From Pediococcus acidilactici (GTDB lineage: Bacteria > Bacillota > Bacilli > Lactobacillales > Lactobacillaceae): a DNA stretch of 64,000 bases. Below, piece by piece: positions 44,960-54,241 of the stretch (position 1 is the stretch's first letter; each line of letters begins with the position of its first letter). The stretch is taken from positions 806,001-870,000 of the forward strand of contig CP103908.1 of the NCBI GenBank assembly GCA_024970065.1, in the 5' to 3' direction. Both the position numbers and the translations under genes were made by a program. The notes under the pieces are model-generated. The model was given only the letters and a program-made list of their open reading frames with translations, was not told the origin of the DNA and made no database searches.

Positions 44960-45004
44960 GTGTTAAGACTTGGTGACTTTAATGCGCGTTTAGGGATAAT
45001 TTTG

Positions 45005-45010
45005 TATAAT
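45005..45010 (+). promoter_or_regulatory. candidate mltG promoter -10
   Basis: TATAAT, 34 bases before the mltG TTG; no clear -35. Confidence 0.4.
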
Positions 45011-45043
45011 TACCAGTATTGTAGATGATAGGAGAATGAAATC

Positions 45044-46210
45044 TTGAATAATAACAACAACGATTCTAATCAAAGTCGGCGGAGGCGGACTGATAATAGT
45101 TACGCTAATAAGAGCAGTCATCAGATTATCAAGTGGGTAGTTAGTATTTTGGCAGTGGTAATTATAATTACCACTTTTATGGGGTACCGGTATTACAGTT
45201 CCTCACTTAAGCCCCTTAACCCGCAAAGCAATAAGCAGATTGAAGTAAATATTCCGATCGGTTCAACCGCCCGGGAAGTTGGTTCAATTTTGGAAAAGAA
45301 GCAGGTTGTTAAAAGCGGTGCCGTCTTTAACTACTACACAAAGAAACAAAAGATGAATAATTTTCAAGCAGGCTATTACGTTTTAAAGCCTTCAATGACT
45401 TTAAAGCAAATTGCCACTAAGCTTGAAAAGGGTGGAGCCGCTGAGCCAATTGCGCTTAATGGTCCCCGAATCCTAATTAAGGAAGGCGAAAATATCGACC
45501 AAATTGCCGATTCAATCGCCAAGGATTCCAAATACTTTACTAAGAAAGATTTCTTAAACTTGATGAAGGATGAAAGCTTCATTAAGCAACTGGCTAAGAA
45601 GTATCCTAAGTTGTTAGGTTCCGCAATGGATGCGCAGGGTGTTCGTTATCGTTTAGAAGGCTACCTCTTCCCAGCTAGTTATTCAGTTAGCAAGGATACA
45701 AAGCTAAAGGACGTGGTTACCCAAATGGTTGCTAAAGAAGACGCGGTATTGCAACCTTACTACGGTAAAATTAAGGAAAAGGGCTTGACCGTCCAACAAA
45801 CTTTAAGTATTGCTTCTTTAGTTGAAATGGAAGGTAGCAAAGCTAGCGACCGGACAAAGATTGCGGGGGTATTCCTGAACCGAATTAAACAAGGGGAAAC
45901 ACTTGGTTCTGACGTTTCGACCCGGTATGCTGTGAAGAAATCGGCTACGCAAAATCTAACTGCGTCTGACTTAGCTAACCCAAGCCCGTATAACACTCGG
46001 GTAAGCACGGGATACATGCCTGGTCCAGTTGATAATCCAGGTGAAAATTCGATACTATCAGTAATTAATGCGGATACTAAAGATGGGTACCTTTACTTCT
46101 TTGCAGTAACTAAGAAGACTGGTGGACATAACGTTGGTGACGTCTTGTTCTACAAAGACTTTGATAAGTTTAACAGTGACGTGGCAAAATATAATCCGGA
46201 AGGTAAATAG
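45044..46210 (+). CDS. mltG: Endolytic murein transglycosylase MltG
   Basis: This protein cuts nascent glycan strands and sets their length at the membrane. Of 388 residues, a polar Asn-rich N-tail is followed by one membrane helix (about 30-50) and a YceG/MltG domain. The catalytic Glu is in LVEMEG (Glu 261), equivalent to the E. coli catalytic Glu. Family motif RYRLEGYLFPASYSV is near 200 and GVFLNRI near 272. A TTG start is used with AGGAG upstream; the N-terminal LysM-like region is absent. It is followed by udk. Confidence 0.94.
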   Translation: MNNNNNDSNQSRRRRTDNSYANKSSHQIIKWVVSILAVVIIITTFMGYRYYSSSLKPLNPQSNKQIEVNIPIGSTAREVGSILEKKQVVKSGAVFNYYTKKQKMNNFQAGYYVLKPSMTLKQIATKLEKGGAAEPIALNGPRILIKEGENIDQIADSIAKDSKYFTKKDFLNLMKDESFIKQLAKKYPKLLGSAMDAQGVRYRLEGYLFPASYSVSKDTKLKDVVTQMVAKEDAVLQPYYGKIKEKGLTVQQTLSIASLVEMEGSKASDRTKIAGVFLNRIKQGETLGSDVSTRYAVKKSATQNLTASDLANPSPYNTRVSTGYMPGPVDNPGENSILSVINADTKDGYLYFFAVTKKTGGHNVGDVLFYKDFDKFNSDVAKYNPEGK

Positions 46211-46225
46211 TGAGGAATTAGATTA

Positions 46226-46882
46226 ATGAGTACGAAAAATAGCCCAATTATTATCGGGGTAACCGGGGGTTCTGGAAGCGGCAAAACTACCGTTAGTAAG
46301 AAGATCCTTGAACAACTCGATGGTCATTCAATTTCAATTATCCAACAAGATTCTTATTATAAGGATCAAGCGGGGATGACTATGGAAGAACGCCGAGCGG
46401 TTAACTACGATCATCCGCTAGCTTTTGATTCAGATTTGTTGTATAAACATTTGAAAATGCTCAAGCAGCGTCAGGCAATTGATGTTCCGGTTTACGATTA
46501 CACGATTTCAACTAGAAGTTCGGAAGTAATTCACCAAGAACCGACCGATGTGATTATCCTGGAAGGCATTTTGATTTTGAGTGACGAACGAATTCGCGAC
46601 ATGCTTGATATTAAGGTGTACGTGGATACAGATGATGATATCCGGATTATTCGGCGTATTGAACGTGATACGCAAGAACGTGGGCGTTCGCTCGAATCGA
46701 TTATTACCCAGTACTTAACCGGGGTTAAACCGATGTATCACCAATTTATTGAACCAACTAAACGCTACGCAGATTTGATCGTTCCTGAAGGCGGGCAAAA
46801 TAGCGTTGCAATTGATTTGTTAGTAACCAAGGTTCGTGACATTCTTGCGCAAGCAGGACGCGACCGGCAATATAATAAATAA
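46226..46882 (+). CDS. udk: Uridine kinase
   Basis: This protein phosphorylates uridine and cytidine with GTP or ATP in pyrimidine salvage. Its 218 residues carry P-loop [14 protein letters not shown] (residues about 11-24), the [10 protein letters not shown] lid-type segment, [10 protein letters not shown] near 92 and the [18 protein letters not shown] arginines. ATG is 15 bases after mltG with GAGGAATTA site. greA follows 17 bases later. Confidence 0.96.
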   Translation: MSTKNSPIIIGVTGGSGSGKTTVSKKILEQLDGHSISIIQQDSYYKDQAGMTMEERRAVNYDHPLAFDSDLLYKHLKMLKQRQAIDVPVYDYTISTRSSEVIHQEPTDVIILEGILILSDERIRDMLDIKVYVDTDDDIRIIRRIERDTQERGRSLESIITQYLTGVKPMYHQFIEPTKRYADLIVPEGGQNSVAIDLLVTKVRDILAQAGRDRQYNK

Positions 46883-46899
46883 TTTTTTGAGGTGAAAGA

Positions 46900-47385
46900 A
46901 TGGCAGACGAAAAAAGATATCCAATGACTTTGGATGGTAAGCAAAAGTTAGAAGAGGAGTTAGAAACGTTAAAAACGGAAACTCGGCCACAAGTAATTGA
47001 ACGGATTAAGATTGCTCGTAGCTTTGGTGATTTATCTGAAAATTCAGAATACGAATCAGCTAAGGACGAACAAAGCATGGTGGAAAGCCGGATCAATACA
47101 ATTGAACACATGCTTCACTACGCTGAAATTATTGATGACGAAGCGATTGACAGCAACGAAGTTTCACTTGGTCGGGTCGTGGAATTCCAAGAACTTCCTG
47201 ATGAAGAACCTGAAGAATACACCATCGTTGGTGCTGCTGAAGCAGATCCAATGTCTGGTAAAATCTCAAATGATTCGCCAATTGCTAAGGGCTTGTTAGG
47301 CAAAAAGGTTGGCGACGTAGTTACAATCACAACTCCAGGCGGCGACATGAAGGTTAAAATTTTAACCGTTAAGAGTGCGGAATAA
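46900..47385 (+). CDS. greA: Transcription elongation factor GreA
   Basis: This protein rescues backtracked RNA polymerase by stimulating transcript cleavage. Its 161 residues have an N-terminal antiparallel coiled coil with the acidic tip ([16 protein letters not shown], about 47-62), and a C-terminal FKBP-like domain ([28 protein letters not shown]). It is in one run with mltG and udk and ends before a strong terminator. Confidence 0.97.
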   Translation: MADEKRYPMTLDGKQKLEEELETLKTETRPQVIERIKIARSFGDLSENSEYESAKDEQSMVESRINTIEHMLHYAEIIDDEAIDSNEVSLGRVVEFQELPDEEPEEYTIVGAAEADPMSGKISNDSPIAKGLLGKKVGDVVTITTPGGDMKVKILTVKSAE

Positions 47386-47414
47386 TTATCAAACCACTAC
47401 CATAGTGAGTATAT

Positions 47415-47460
47415 AAAAGGACCCCAGCTGATGAATTTCTCAGACTGGGGTCCTTTTTTA
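47415..47460 (+). terminator. greA terminator
   Basis: A 13-bp stem AAAAGGACCCCAG/CTGGGGTCCTTTT with a loop of about 17 bases and T-tract. Confidence 0.92.
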
Positions 47461-47493
47461 ATGGTTGACCACTAATTTGGTTAAATAAATACA

Positions 47494-47528
47494 AAGGAGA
47501 ATTGAATTCGTGCGAATTCTGTTCTCTT
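47494..47528. terminator. weak hairpin between greA and the YfhO gene
   Basis: GAGAA-TT-GAATTC-GTGC-GAATTC-TG-TTCTC followed by TTTTTT on the plus strand. It sits in a convergent gap; on the minus strand the T-tail is poor. Confidence 0.45.
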
Positions 47529-47530
47529 TT

Positions 47531-50146
47531 TTATCTACGTCGCATTCTTCGCCGTGCGTAGTCGATTAACAATCCTAACCAACCTAGTAAGGTGATGGTA
47601 ATGCCCCATCCTAGCAAAGGTGGATAATAGGTAAGTTGCCAGCGGTGGGTACCTTGCGAAATTTTTTGTGCGCTTCCTAAGAAGTGGTTAGCGACCTTAC
47701 GAGTAGCAACCGAGTGACCGTCCACTTTCAAGTGCCATCCTGGACTGTATGGAATGGAAGTGAACATGTACGGCCGTTGGGAAGTTGCTTTCAATTTTCC
47801 GTTTACTACGTTGCCGTGGGCTTTGACGTCGGTAAATTCATTTTTTTGTGCCGCCTGGTCTAACTGTTTAAACTTATCAAAGTTAAGTTGATAAATCCCA
47901 AAATCGGACATCAAGAGGGTAGATTTCTTTAATACAATTTGAATGCGCACCCGCTTGCCACGGCTATGGTCAGCGACCGATAAAACAATTGGATGGTCAT
48001 AGTCAATGTCTTCGGTAATGCGTTGGTTATTGACGAAGATGTCGGCATTATGATAATTCATTTGACTACCAGCAGTAATGTAAAGCGGATCATCAGTTTG
48101 AGGAACTACTTCGAAAGTCACCGACGCTCCCTTATTTAGTTTCTGCTTGTTGAGCACCGCATTTCGGACGTCAGCCGAGGTACTGACGTTGGAATAGTAA
48201 ATTTGAGCGGTGTTAGTAAGGTCATCAAAGAGGTTAACGTTATTTTGACCTCCCAACGCCGTCATGATTGCGTTTTGGTATTGCAATGGACGATAAGCTG
48301 GTAATTGATTGCTAATTGGTTGGGAAGTCATCGCTCCTAAATTGATGGCGTAAGGATTGCGGTAATTATTGGCGTACCGCGTTTTGTCAAAATAATCGTA
48401 ACGTTGCAAAATATCGTGTCGCACGCTCCGGGTCAAAAACGGATTTTTCTTTGGTTGGCCGTCCACGAGGGACCAAGAACGGAAGTCCAAAAAGGCATCT
48501 GATAGCAACGTGCCATTCATATAGGTAATGTTTCCCGAAGTAGTGGGCTGCCCTAAATCTGCCATCGCTTCTAAGGAGTTAGTTTCTAAGTTGGAATTAA
48601 AACTAGCCCCACTGTTAAACCCTAACTGGATGGGGTCATTTTTTGCCCGGAAATAATTGGACCCAATTCGTTGAAATTCAGTAGGATCCTTTTGGAGTTG
48701 GCGAAGGGCTTTACGAGCCGCAACGCTGTAAGTTTGAAATTCGCTTTGACTAACATAACTAATTCGGTTTAAAGACCAAACGGCGTTGATTCCTACGTCT
48801 AAGACCATCAGCCCTAATAAGATGGGGCGAAGTGCCGGATTGAAATTAGTGCTCTGTAAGCCAACCCATAGTAGTAAAGCGGCTATAAAAAGGATCCCAC
48901 CTAAAACTAGTTGGTCGTTGGATAAAAAGTCTCGTGACTTGGGCAATAGCTGGATACCAACCAATAGGATGAGGCCCAGGCCCAGTAAATTGGCAATTAG
49001 TGGGGTTAATATTTTGTTTTGAAGCGGGTACAGCATTCCCCAAAAAGCAAGTAACATCATCCAAAAGCTGAAAATAAAGCTAAAGCGGTAAGCGTACCAC
49101 CATGGGAACTGCATTGCGTGCCAAAGCAGGTCTAAAGGTGACCAGCAAAATGAAAGCACAAAGAAGGCGGTGATTGCTAAAGCACTTAATCGTTGGGATA
49201 ATTTGATTTGGCGATTAAAGAAGTAGGCAATTACCGCAATTAAAATTACCATGCCCACGTAGATGTTAGGCAAGCCGTCGGACATTTGCTTAAAGCTAAA
49301 GGTACCCGGAAATAGTTTTAGCACCATTTTAAGTGGGTTATACTCTAACTTCCACTGCAGGTTATTTTCAGCATAGTTAGCTTTACCATGGAGCAACGCC
49401 CAGAGGGTAGGTAACCAGGTGATTGCTGAAAAGACGGCCACGGTTAGCCAGGCCCTTACGAAGGCCCACACTTTGTGCCAAGTGATTCGGGGACTGCGCC
49501 ACAAGAAGTACATTACCGTAAAAATGGCAATCATGTACGCAAAATAGTAGTTAATGATTACCATGGCGGTCATACTGATGACAAATAGTTTAAGGCGGTT
49601 GTCATCTAGAAGTTGATCAATTCCCATAATAATTAGCGGTAAGAGAATCGGCGCATCAAGCCAAAAGAGGTTGAGCTGGTTAGCAATTGAAAAAGCCATT
49701 AGACTATAAGAGGTCGCAAAACCCGCTACACTAAGCCGGTTGGGTTGTTGGCCAAGGCTTTGTGCAAGGTGGCGTAAGAAAATTGCTGCAGTCAATCCGG
49801 CTAAAGCATACTTAACTAAGGTAACGATTAAAATTCCGGTAGTGATGCTTTCTTTTTTGAAGAAGAGCAGTATTAGGTTAGTTGGACTTAGTAAATAGTA
49901 CGCCCAAGTGCCAAACATATCACTGCCGAGTCCGTTACTAAAAGAGTAGAATAATTGTCCGGGATGTCCCAGAATGGTTTGGCGAAAATATTCATAAAAG
50001 GCAACGTATTGCTGTCCCATATCAACGGTTAGCAAACTTGAATTGCCAAACGGAGAAAACCCTCGATAAATAAAGTAAGCGAGCATTACTAGAGCTGGAA
50101 TGCAGCTACTAAGCAATAGATCGCGTTTTCGATTATTGATTTGCAT
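47531..50146 (-). CDS. YfhO-family membrane glycosyl/lipid-modification protein
   Basis: This 871-residue membrane protein has about 13-14 hydrophobic helices up to about residue 465, then a long extracytoplasmic soluble domain (about 465-840), then one last helix near residue 850. The N-terminal region SLLTVDMGQQYVAFYEYFR and FYSFSNGLGSDMFGTWAYYL is characteristic of YfhO, which in Bacillus and Listeria decorates teichoic acid with sugars from a lipid carrier. It has a GGGGGATC ribosome site. It is monocistronic; no CsbB-type glycosyltransferase partner is adjacent. Confidence 0.9.
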   Translation of the reverse strand: MQINNRKRDLLLSSCIPALVMLAYFIYRGFSPFGNSSLLTVDMGQQYVAFYEYFRQTILGHPGQLFYSFSNGLGSDMFGTWAYYLLSPTNLILLFFKKESITTGILIVTLVKYALAGLTAAIFLRHLAQSLGQQPNRLSVAGFATSYSLMAFSIANQLNLFWLDAPILLPLIIMGIDQLLDDNRLKLFVISMTAMVIINYYFAYMIAIFTVMYFLWRSPRITWHKVWAFVRAWLTVAVFSAITWLPTLWALLHGKANYAENNLQWKLEYNPLKMVLKLFPGTFSFKQMSDGLPNIYVGMVILIAVIAYFFNRQIKLSQRLSALAITAFFVLSFCWSPLDLLWHAMQFPWWYAYRFSFIFSFWMMLLAFWGMLYPLQNKILTPLIANLLGLGLILLVGIQLLPKSRDFLSNDQLVLGGILFIAALLLWVGLQSTNFNPALRPILLGLMVLDVGINAVWSLNRISYVSQSEFQTYSVAARKALRQLQKDPTEFQRIGSNYFRAKNDPIQLGFNSGASFNSNLETNSLEAMADLGQPTTSGNITYMNGTLLSDAFLDFRSWSLVDGQPKKNPFLTRSVRHDILQRYDYFDKTRYANNYRNPYAINLGAMTSQPISNQLPAYRPLQYQNAIMTALGGQNNVNLFDDLTNTAQIYYSNVSTSADVRNAVLNKQKLNKGASVTFEVVPQTDDPLYITAGSQMNYHNADIFVNNQRITEDIDYDHPIVLSVADHSRGKRVRIQIVLKKSTLLMSDFGIYQLNFDKFKQLDQAAQKNEFTDVKAHGNVVNGKLKATSQRPYMFTSIPYSPGWHLKVDGHSVATRKVANHFLGSAQKISQGTHRWQLTYYPPLLGWGITITLLGWLGLLIDYARRRMRRR

Positions 50147-50237
50147 AAAGATCCCCCAAGCTAGTTGTTAATAGTATTAGGATAGCATAAAACATCTTTA
50201 AGACTTTACTAATCAGTTAGTGAAGTGGCATATTTTC

Positions 50238-50246
50238 TGGTAGAAT
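50238..50246 (+). promoter_or_regulatory. pbp promoter (extended -10)
   Basis: TGGTAGAAT is an extended -10, 30 bases before the start; -35 weak. Confidence 0.5.
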
Positions 50247-50276
50247 AAACGAAGTGATTTAACTAAGGAGTAATAG

Positions 50277-52373
50277 GTGGACATGAAAAATCCGAAGAAA
50301 AAATTTCGGCGGCAAAAAAGTGAATTACCATTTCGGTTAAATTTAATCTTTTTTGGTGTCTTTGCATTATTGTTATTACTGATTGGGCAATTAGGCTATT
50401 TGCAAATTTTATACGGCTCAAAGCTGCAAGCCGAGGTTAACCGTTCGGATAACATGGTGGAAACTGAAAACGTGCAACGGGGAATGATTTACGATTCCAC
50501 GGGTAAGGTTTTGGTTGGAAATAAAGCGCACCAAGCGGTTTCCTATACCAAGAATATGAACGTTTTGCCACAGGACATGTATAACGTCGCAAACAAGTTA
50601 AGTAAGTACCTGACGGTAGAAAAGAACGACCTTACTTCAACGGATGTGGCAAACTATCTCTTGGCTGATAGCAAGAACAGTAAGCTATATGCAGAAAAGG
50701 TTCCTAACCGGGATAAACTTTCTAGCAAGGAATTGCAGGAAAAAGAAGTGGCGGCGGTAAAAAAGGACCACGTCCAACTTTCGGCACGGCAAGAAAATGC
50801 GGCACGAATTTATAAAACCATCAGTGGGGCGTACCAGCTATCAACGGTTTATATCAAAGAAACTGATTTGACCAGTGAGGAACTGTCCCAAATTGGGGAG
50901 CATTTGTCTGAAATGCCGGGGGTTAAAATTACTACTAGCTGGACCCGGAGCTATCCTGCTGGGGATGACGTGAAGTCGTTTGCGGGCACGGTTAGCAGTT
51001 CCAAGGTAGGTTTACCTAGTGACGAAGTTAACACCCTCTTAGCAGAAGGCTACGCTCGAAACGACCGGGTAGGGCAAAGTTACCTTGAAAAGCGTTATGA
51101 GCCAGTATTGAAGGGAACCAAATCGCAAACTGCGGTGGAAGTCAGTTCAGGCAATCAGGTGGTAAAGCGGGTACAAAAGTACTCTGGAAAAAAGGGTGAC
51201 AACTTGGTTTTATCGATCAACTCTAAATTCCAAGAAGAAGTACAAAAAATTATGAAGGAAGCTTCCCAAAATGCGGGTGGAGAATCGACCGGTGGTTACG
51301 CGGTAGTGATGAACCCGAAAACGGGGGCAGTAATTGCCTTAGCCGGAGTTGATCGTGATCCGTCGACTGGTAAAATTACCGATAATGCGCTTGGGACCAT
51401 TAATGAACCAATCGTAATGGGATCGGTGGTCAAAGGAGCGATGGTCTCGGGAGCTTTGATGGACGGCGTAATTACTCCTAAAGACAATACGTTGATTGAT
51501 AAGCCAATCAAACTAGCCGGGACTGGTTCAAAGAGTTCCTGGTTTAACAGTACCGGAAGTGCGAACATGCCAGTTGACGTGTCGACCGCACTTGAAGTTT
51601 CTTCCAACTCCTACATGATGCAGTTAGCCATGAAGGAGGGGGGCTTCAAGTACAAAGAAGGTGCAGGACTAGCTGGAATGGATCCCGCAGTATTTAATAA
51701 GATGCGTGGGTATTTTGAACAGTTTGGTTTAGGTGTAAAGACTGGAATCGATATTCCAGGAGAATCAGCCGGCTATAAGGGACCTTCAAGTGCAGCAGAC
51801 ATCGGTAAAGCCCTAGACCTCTCGTTTGGGAACTATGACGCTTACACCACAATCCAGGTTGCACAATACATGTCGACAATTGCTAATGGCGGTTATCGAA
51901 TCGCTCCTCACGTAGTTGAACAAATCCGGAGCAGCCGCTCAAACGGTAAGTTAGGAGCAGTTCAAAGCACCACCACGCCGCAAGTGCTGAATTACATCGA
52001 CATGAGTAAGGAAGAAAAGAAAATGGTTACGGACGGACTATATAAGGTAGTGCACGGTACCAATAAATATAAAACCGGGGGACCATTAGCAAGCATTTCA
52101 CCAGGAATCTCGGCTAAAACTGGTACGGCGCAGACCACTACCAATGGTAAATCAACGGTTACGCTATCCTTAGCGTCATTTGCACCGTCTAACGATCCCC
52201 AAGTCGTGGTGGCGTTGGCATTGCCGGGCTTAAGTACTACTAGTGAAGCTGACAATATGAACGCTGCTAAGAAGATTTACGAGGCTTATTGGAAAGACGT
52301 GCAATCGAAGTCTTCCTTAGAAAATCCAACAAAAGCGACTAAAGAATCAGCTGCCCAAAACTTAAATGGGTAA
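50277..52373 (+). CDS. Class B penicillin-binding protein (transpeptidase, PBP2B-like)
   Basis: This 698-residue transpeptidase crosslinks peptidoglycan. It has one N-terminal membrane anchor (about 18-45), a PBP-dimerisation domain (about 60-300, VQRGMIYDSTGKVL), and a transpeptidase domain (about 325-690). Catalytic motifs are S383-V-V-K (Ser nucleophile and K386), S442-S-N and K614-T-G. No PASTA repeats, so it is PBP2B-like rather than PBP2X-like. The start is GTG at 50277 with AAGGAG 6 bases ahead; ATG 50283 is an alternative. The last ~20 residues are polar. Confidence 0.9.
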   Translation: MDMKNPKKKFRRQKSELPFRLNLIFFGVFALLLLLIGQLGYLQILYGSKLQAEVNRSDNMVETENVQRGMIYDSTGKVLVGNKAHQAVSYTKNMNVLPQDMYNVANKLSKYLTVEKNDLTSTDVANYLLADSKNSKLYAEKVPNRDKLSSKELQEKEVAAVKKDHVQLSARQENAARIYKTISGAYQLSTVYIKETDLTSEELSQIGEHLSEMPGVKITTSWTRSYPAGDDVKSFAGTVSSSKVGLPSDEVNTLLAEGYARNDRVGQSYLEKRYEPVLKGTKSQTAVEVSSGNQVVKRVQKYSGKKGDNLVLSINSKFQEEVQKIMKEASQNAGGESTGGYAVVMNPKTGAVIALAGVDRDPSTGKITDNALGTINEPIVMGSVVKGAMVSGALMDGVITPKDNTLIDKPIKLAGTGSKSSWFNSTGSANMPVDVSTALEVSSNSYMMQLAMKEGGFKYKEGAGLAGMDPAVFNKMRGYFEQFGLGVKTGIDIPGESAGYKGPSSAADIGKALDLSFGNYDAYTTIQVAQYMSTIANGGYRIAPHVVEQIRSSRSNGKLGAVQSTTTPQVLNYIDMSKEEKKMVTDGLYKVVHGTNKYKTGGPLASISPGISAKTGTAQTTTNGKSTVTLSLASFAPSNDPQVVVALALPGLSTTSEADNMNAAKKIYEAYWKDVQSKSSLENPTKATKESAAQNLNG

Positions 52374-52419
52374 TTTATCGAATTCATTATGGAAAAAATA
52401 TGTAAATCGTGGTAGCATG

Positions 52420-52425
52420 TATAAT
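52420..52425 (+). promoter_or_regulatory. candidate rpmG promoter -10
   Basis: TATAAT, 50 bases before rpmG; -35 not clear. Confidence 0.45.
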
Positions 52426-52475
52426 GCTAGTGGATTTTAGAATTCAAATATATATAATTAATGGAGGTCATTCCA

Positions 52476-52625
52476 ATGCGTGTACACATTACTTTAGAAT
52501 GTACTGAATGCCATAACCGTCAATACTTGTCATCAAAGAACAAGCGTAACAATCCAGATCGTTTGGAATTAAACAAGTATTGCCCACGTGAACGCAAGGT
52601 TACATTACACAAAGAAACTAAATAA
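52476..52625 (+). CDS. rpmG: Ribosomal protein L33
   Basis: This 49-residue protein reads [20 protein letters not shown]...LHKETK, a canonical L33. It has GGAGGTCATTCCA ribosome site. The first zinc pair is intact (CTEC, residues 9 and 12), but the second reads CPRE: Cys 36 is present and the position of the fourth Cys is Glu, so the metal site is incomplete. This intermediate between zinc-binding and zinc-free L33 types may still bind metal weakly. The gene falls below usual length cut-offs for open-frame scanning. Confidence 0.96.
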   Translation: MRVHITLECTECHNRQYLSSKNKRNNPDRLELNKYCPRERKVTLHKETK

Positions 52626-52705
52626 TAATTAAGGCTAGGGGCCCCCAAAGTGGAGGTTGCTGGTCTTTTTTATTGCAAGTTCGCACCGTTAGGAGGAAGA
52701 GGCCT

Positions 52706-53278
52706 TTGGATAAAAAGCAATTTCGACAACGACAAATCAAGCAGCTGCAAGACTTGTCGCCGCGCTCTAAAACTGCATTAGAAGGGCAAATTAGCGAATA
52801 CTTTTTCCAGCAACCCGCGGTTAATAAGGCAAAAAACATTGCAATTACCCTAAGCCAAAATTTTGAATTAGATACGGCGCCCATTATTCAAAAGCTTCGG
52901 AAACGAGGAACCACGGTATTGGTCCCCAAAACTTTTGAAAATCGCCGAATGGAGTTTATACCGTTAACTTCCCAAACACAATTGGAGCCCCAAGCATTTG
53001 GCATCTTAGAGCCCGTGGGTGGAACTCCAATTACACCAACTGAGCTTGACGTAATCGTGGTACCGGGACTGGCATACGAGCAAAGTACAGGCTCTCGTTT
53101 AGGATTTGGTGGTGGATACTACGATCGTTATTTAAAACGGGCCCCGCAAGCACATAAAATTGTGTTAGCATTTAATCAGCAAGTTTATCCTGCTGCTCGC
53201 TGGCCGGTGGACGAATTTGACGTTGCGATGGATCAAATTATTACCGAACGGGGAGTTCAATATAAAACGAACGGATAA
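52706..53278 (+). CDS. yqgN: 5-formyltetrahydrofolate cyclo-ligase
   Basis: This protein converts 5-formyl-THF to 5,10-methenyl-THF with ATP. Its 190 residues hold the family signature DVIVVPGLAYEQSTGSRLGFGGGYYDRYL near residues 112-142 (GxxxGFGGGYYD) plus RKRGTTVLVPK. I chose TTG 52706, with AGGAGG 9 bases upstream, over the longer in-frame start at 52673. It lies 10 bases before a rhomboid gene and ends the rpmG-side cluster. Confidence 0.92.
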   Translation: MDKKQFRQRQIKQLQDLSPRSKTALEGQISEYFFQQPAVNKAKNIAITLSQNFELDTAPIIQKLRKRGTTVLVPKTFENRRMEFIPLTSQTQLEPQAFGILEPVGGTPITPTELDVIVVPGLAYEQSTGSRLGFGGGYYDRYLKRAPQAHKIVLAFNQQVYPAARWPVDEFDVAMDQIITERGVQYKTNG

Positions 53279-53288
53279 GATAAGTAGA

Positions 53289-53978
53289 ATGGACAGAACA
53301 AAAATCAATTTAAAAAATTTTTTTGCCGGGCCTTTTGTAACGATTACCTTAGTTGCGTTAAACGTATTAGTTTACCTGTGGTTAACCCTCGCTGGCGGGT
53401 CGACTAACCTTTCAGTCTTAGTAACCCACGGAGCCATGGTGCCAGAACTGATTAGAAACGGCACCGGATGGGCAAGCTTGTTTACTTCCATGTTTGTCCA
53501 CATCGGGTTTGAGCATTTGTTATTCAACATGATTACCCTTTACTTTATTGGTCGCTTGCTAGAACAGGTGATCGGACACGGGCGGTTCCTATTGATTTAT
53601 TTACTTTCGGGAATTTTTGCTAACGTGGTTAGTCTGGCGTTTGCTGCGCCGAATAGCATTTCAGCAGGGGCTAGTGGGGCGATTTTTGGCATTATTGGCG
53701 TTTGGATAATGATGGCCGAACAGTACCGCAACTACCCGTTTTTAACTGGGATGGGGCGGCAAATGCTAATCTTTAGTGCGTTAGGAATCGTTAGCGGAAT
53801 GTTTGGCACAAATATTGATATTTTCGCCCACCTGGGAGGGCTAGTCGCTGGCTTTCTATTAGGATACGGGTTTAGTTTCCCTAATTTGGGTAAGGTCCCC
53901 CTTCAAAAAAGACTTGGTAGCGGGGTCCTTTTAGGGATTTTATTGGTAGTATTTGTGAAATTAGCGTTTACATTATAG
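53289..53978 (+). CDS. Rhomboid-family intramembrane serine protease
   Basis: This 229-residue protein has about six or seven membrane helices. The catalytic Ser is in SAGASGAIFG (Ser 129) and the His in IFAHLGGLVAG (His 181), the rhomboid dyad, and HIGFEHLLFNM near 70 is the conserved helix 2 motif. It is the YqgP type, with a short cytoplasmic N-tail. The ribosome site is weak. Substrate unknown; Bacillus YqgP cooperates with FtsH in membrane protein quality control. Confidence 0.92.
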   Translation: MDRTKINLKNFFAGPFVTITLVALNVLVYLWLTLAGGSTNLSVLVTHGAMVPELIRNGTGWASLFTSMFVHIGFEHLLFNMITLYFIGRLLEQVIGHGRFLLIYLLSGIFANVVSLAFAAPNSISAGASGAIFGIIGVWIMMAEQYRNYPFLTGMGRQMLIFSALGIVSGMFGTNIDIFAHLGGLVAGFLLGYGFSFPNLGKVPLQKRLGSGVLLGILLVVFVKLAFTL

Positions 53979-54010
53979 CGATAATTTGGTAAATTAGTTG
54001 AGATGGTATT

Positions 54011-54241
54011 ATGAAAACACTTTATGATGTGCAACAACTTTTAAAGCAATTTGGTGTCTTTGTTTACGTTGGTAAACGCAAGTGGGATATTGAATTGATG
54101 AGCATTGAACTGAAAAATTTGTATAAAGCGGGGGTAATTGACCAGCCGACTTTTGCAAAGGCTCAATTAGTTTTACGGCACGAGCACCATATTGAAGAAG
54201 TTAGAGATCATAAGCAAAAAAATGGAGGTTTTTTAGACTAA
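54011..54241 (+). CDS. yqgQ: YqgQ family protein (DUF910)
   Basis: This 76-residue protein is conserved between the rhomboid gene and glcK in Firmicutes. It is a small helical protein with KTLYDVQQLLKQFGVFVY and WDIELMSIELKNLYKAGVI; there are no catalytic motifs. Structural studies of the family suggest single-stranded nucleic-acid binding, but the role is not known. Its stop overlaps the glcK ATG (TAATG). Confidence 0.88.
   Translation: MKTLYDVQQLLKQFGVFVYVGKRKWDIELMSIELKNLYKAGVIDQPTFAKAQLVLRHEHHIEEVRDHKQKNGGFLD

Noticed and set aside
52626..52680. Terminator after rpmG
   Set aside because: GGGGCCCCC and TTTTTT are present but no convincing stem leads into the T-run, so it was not called.
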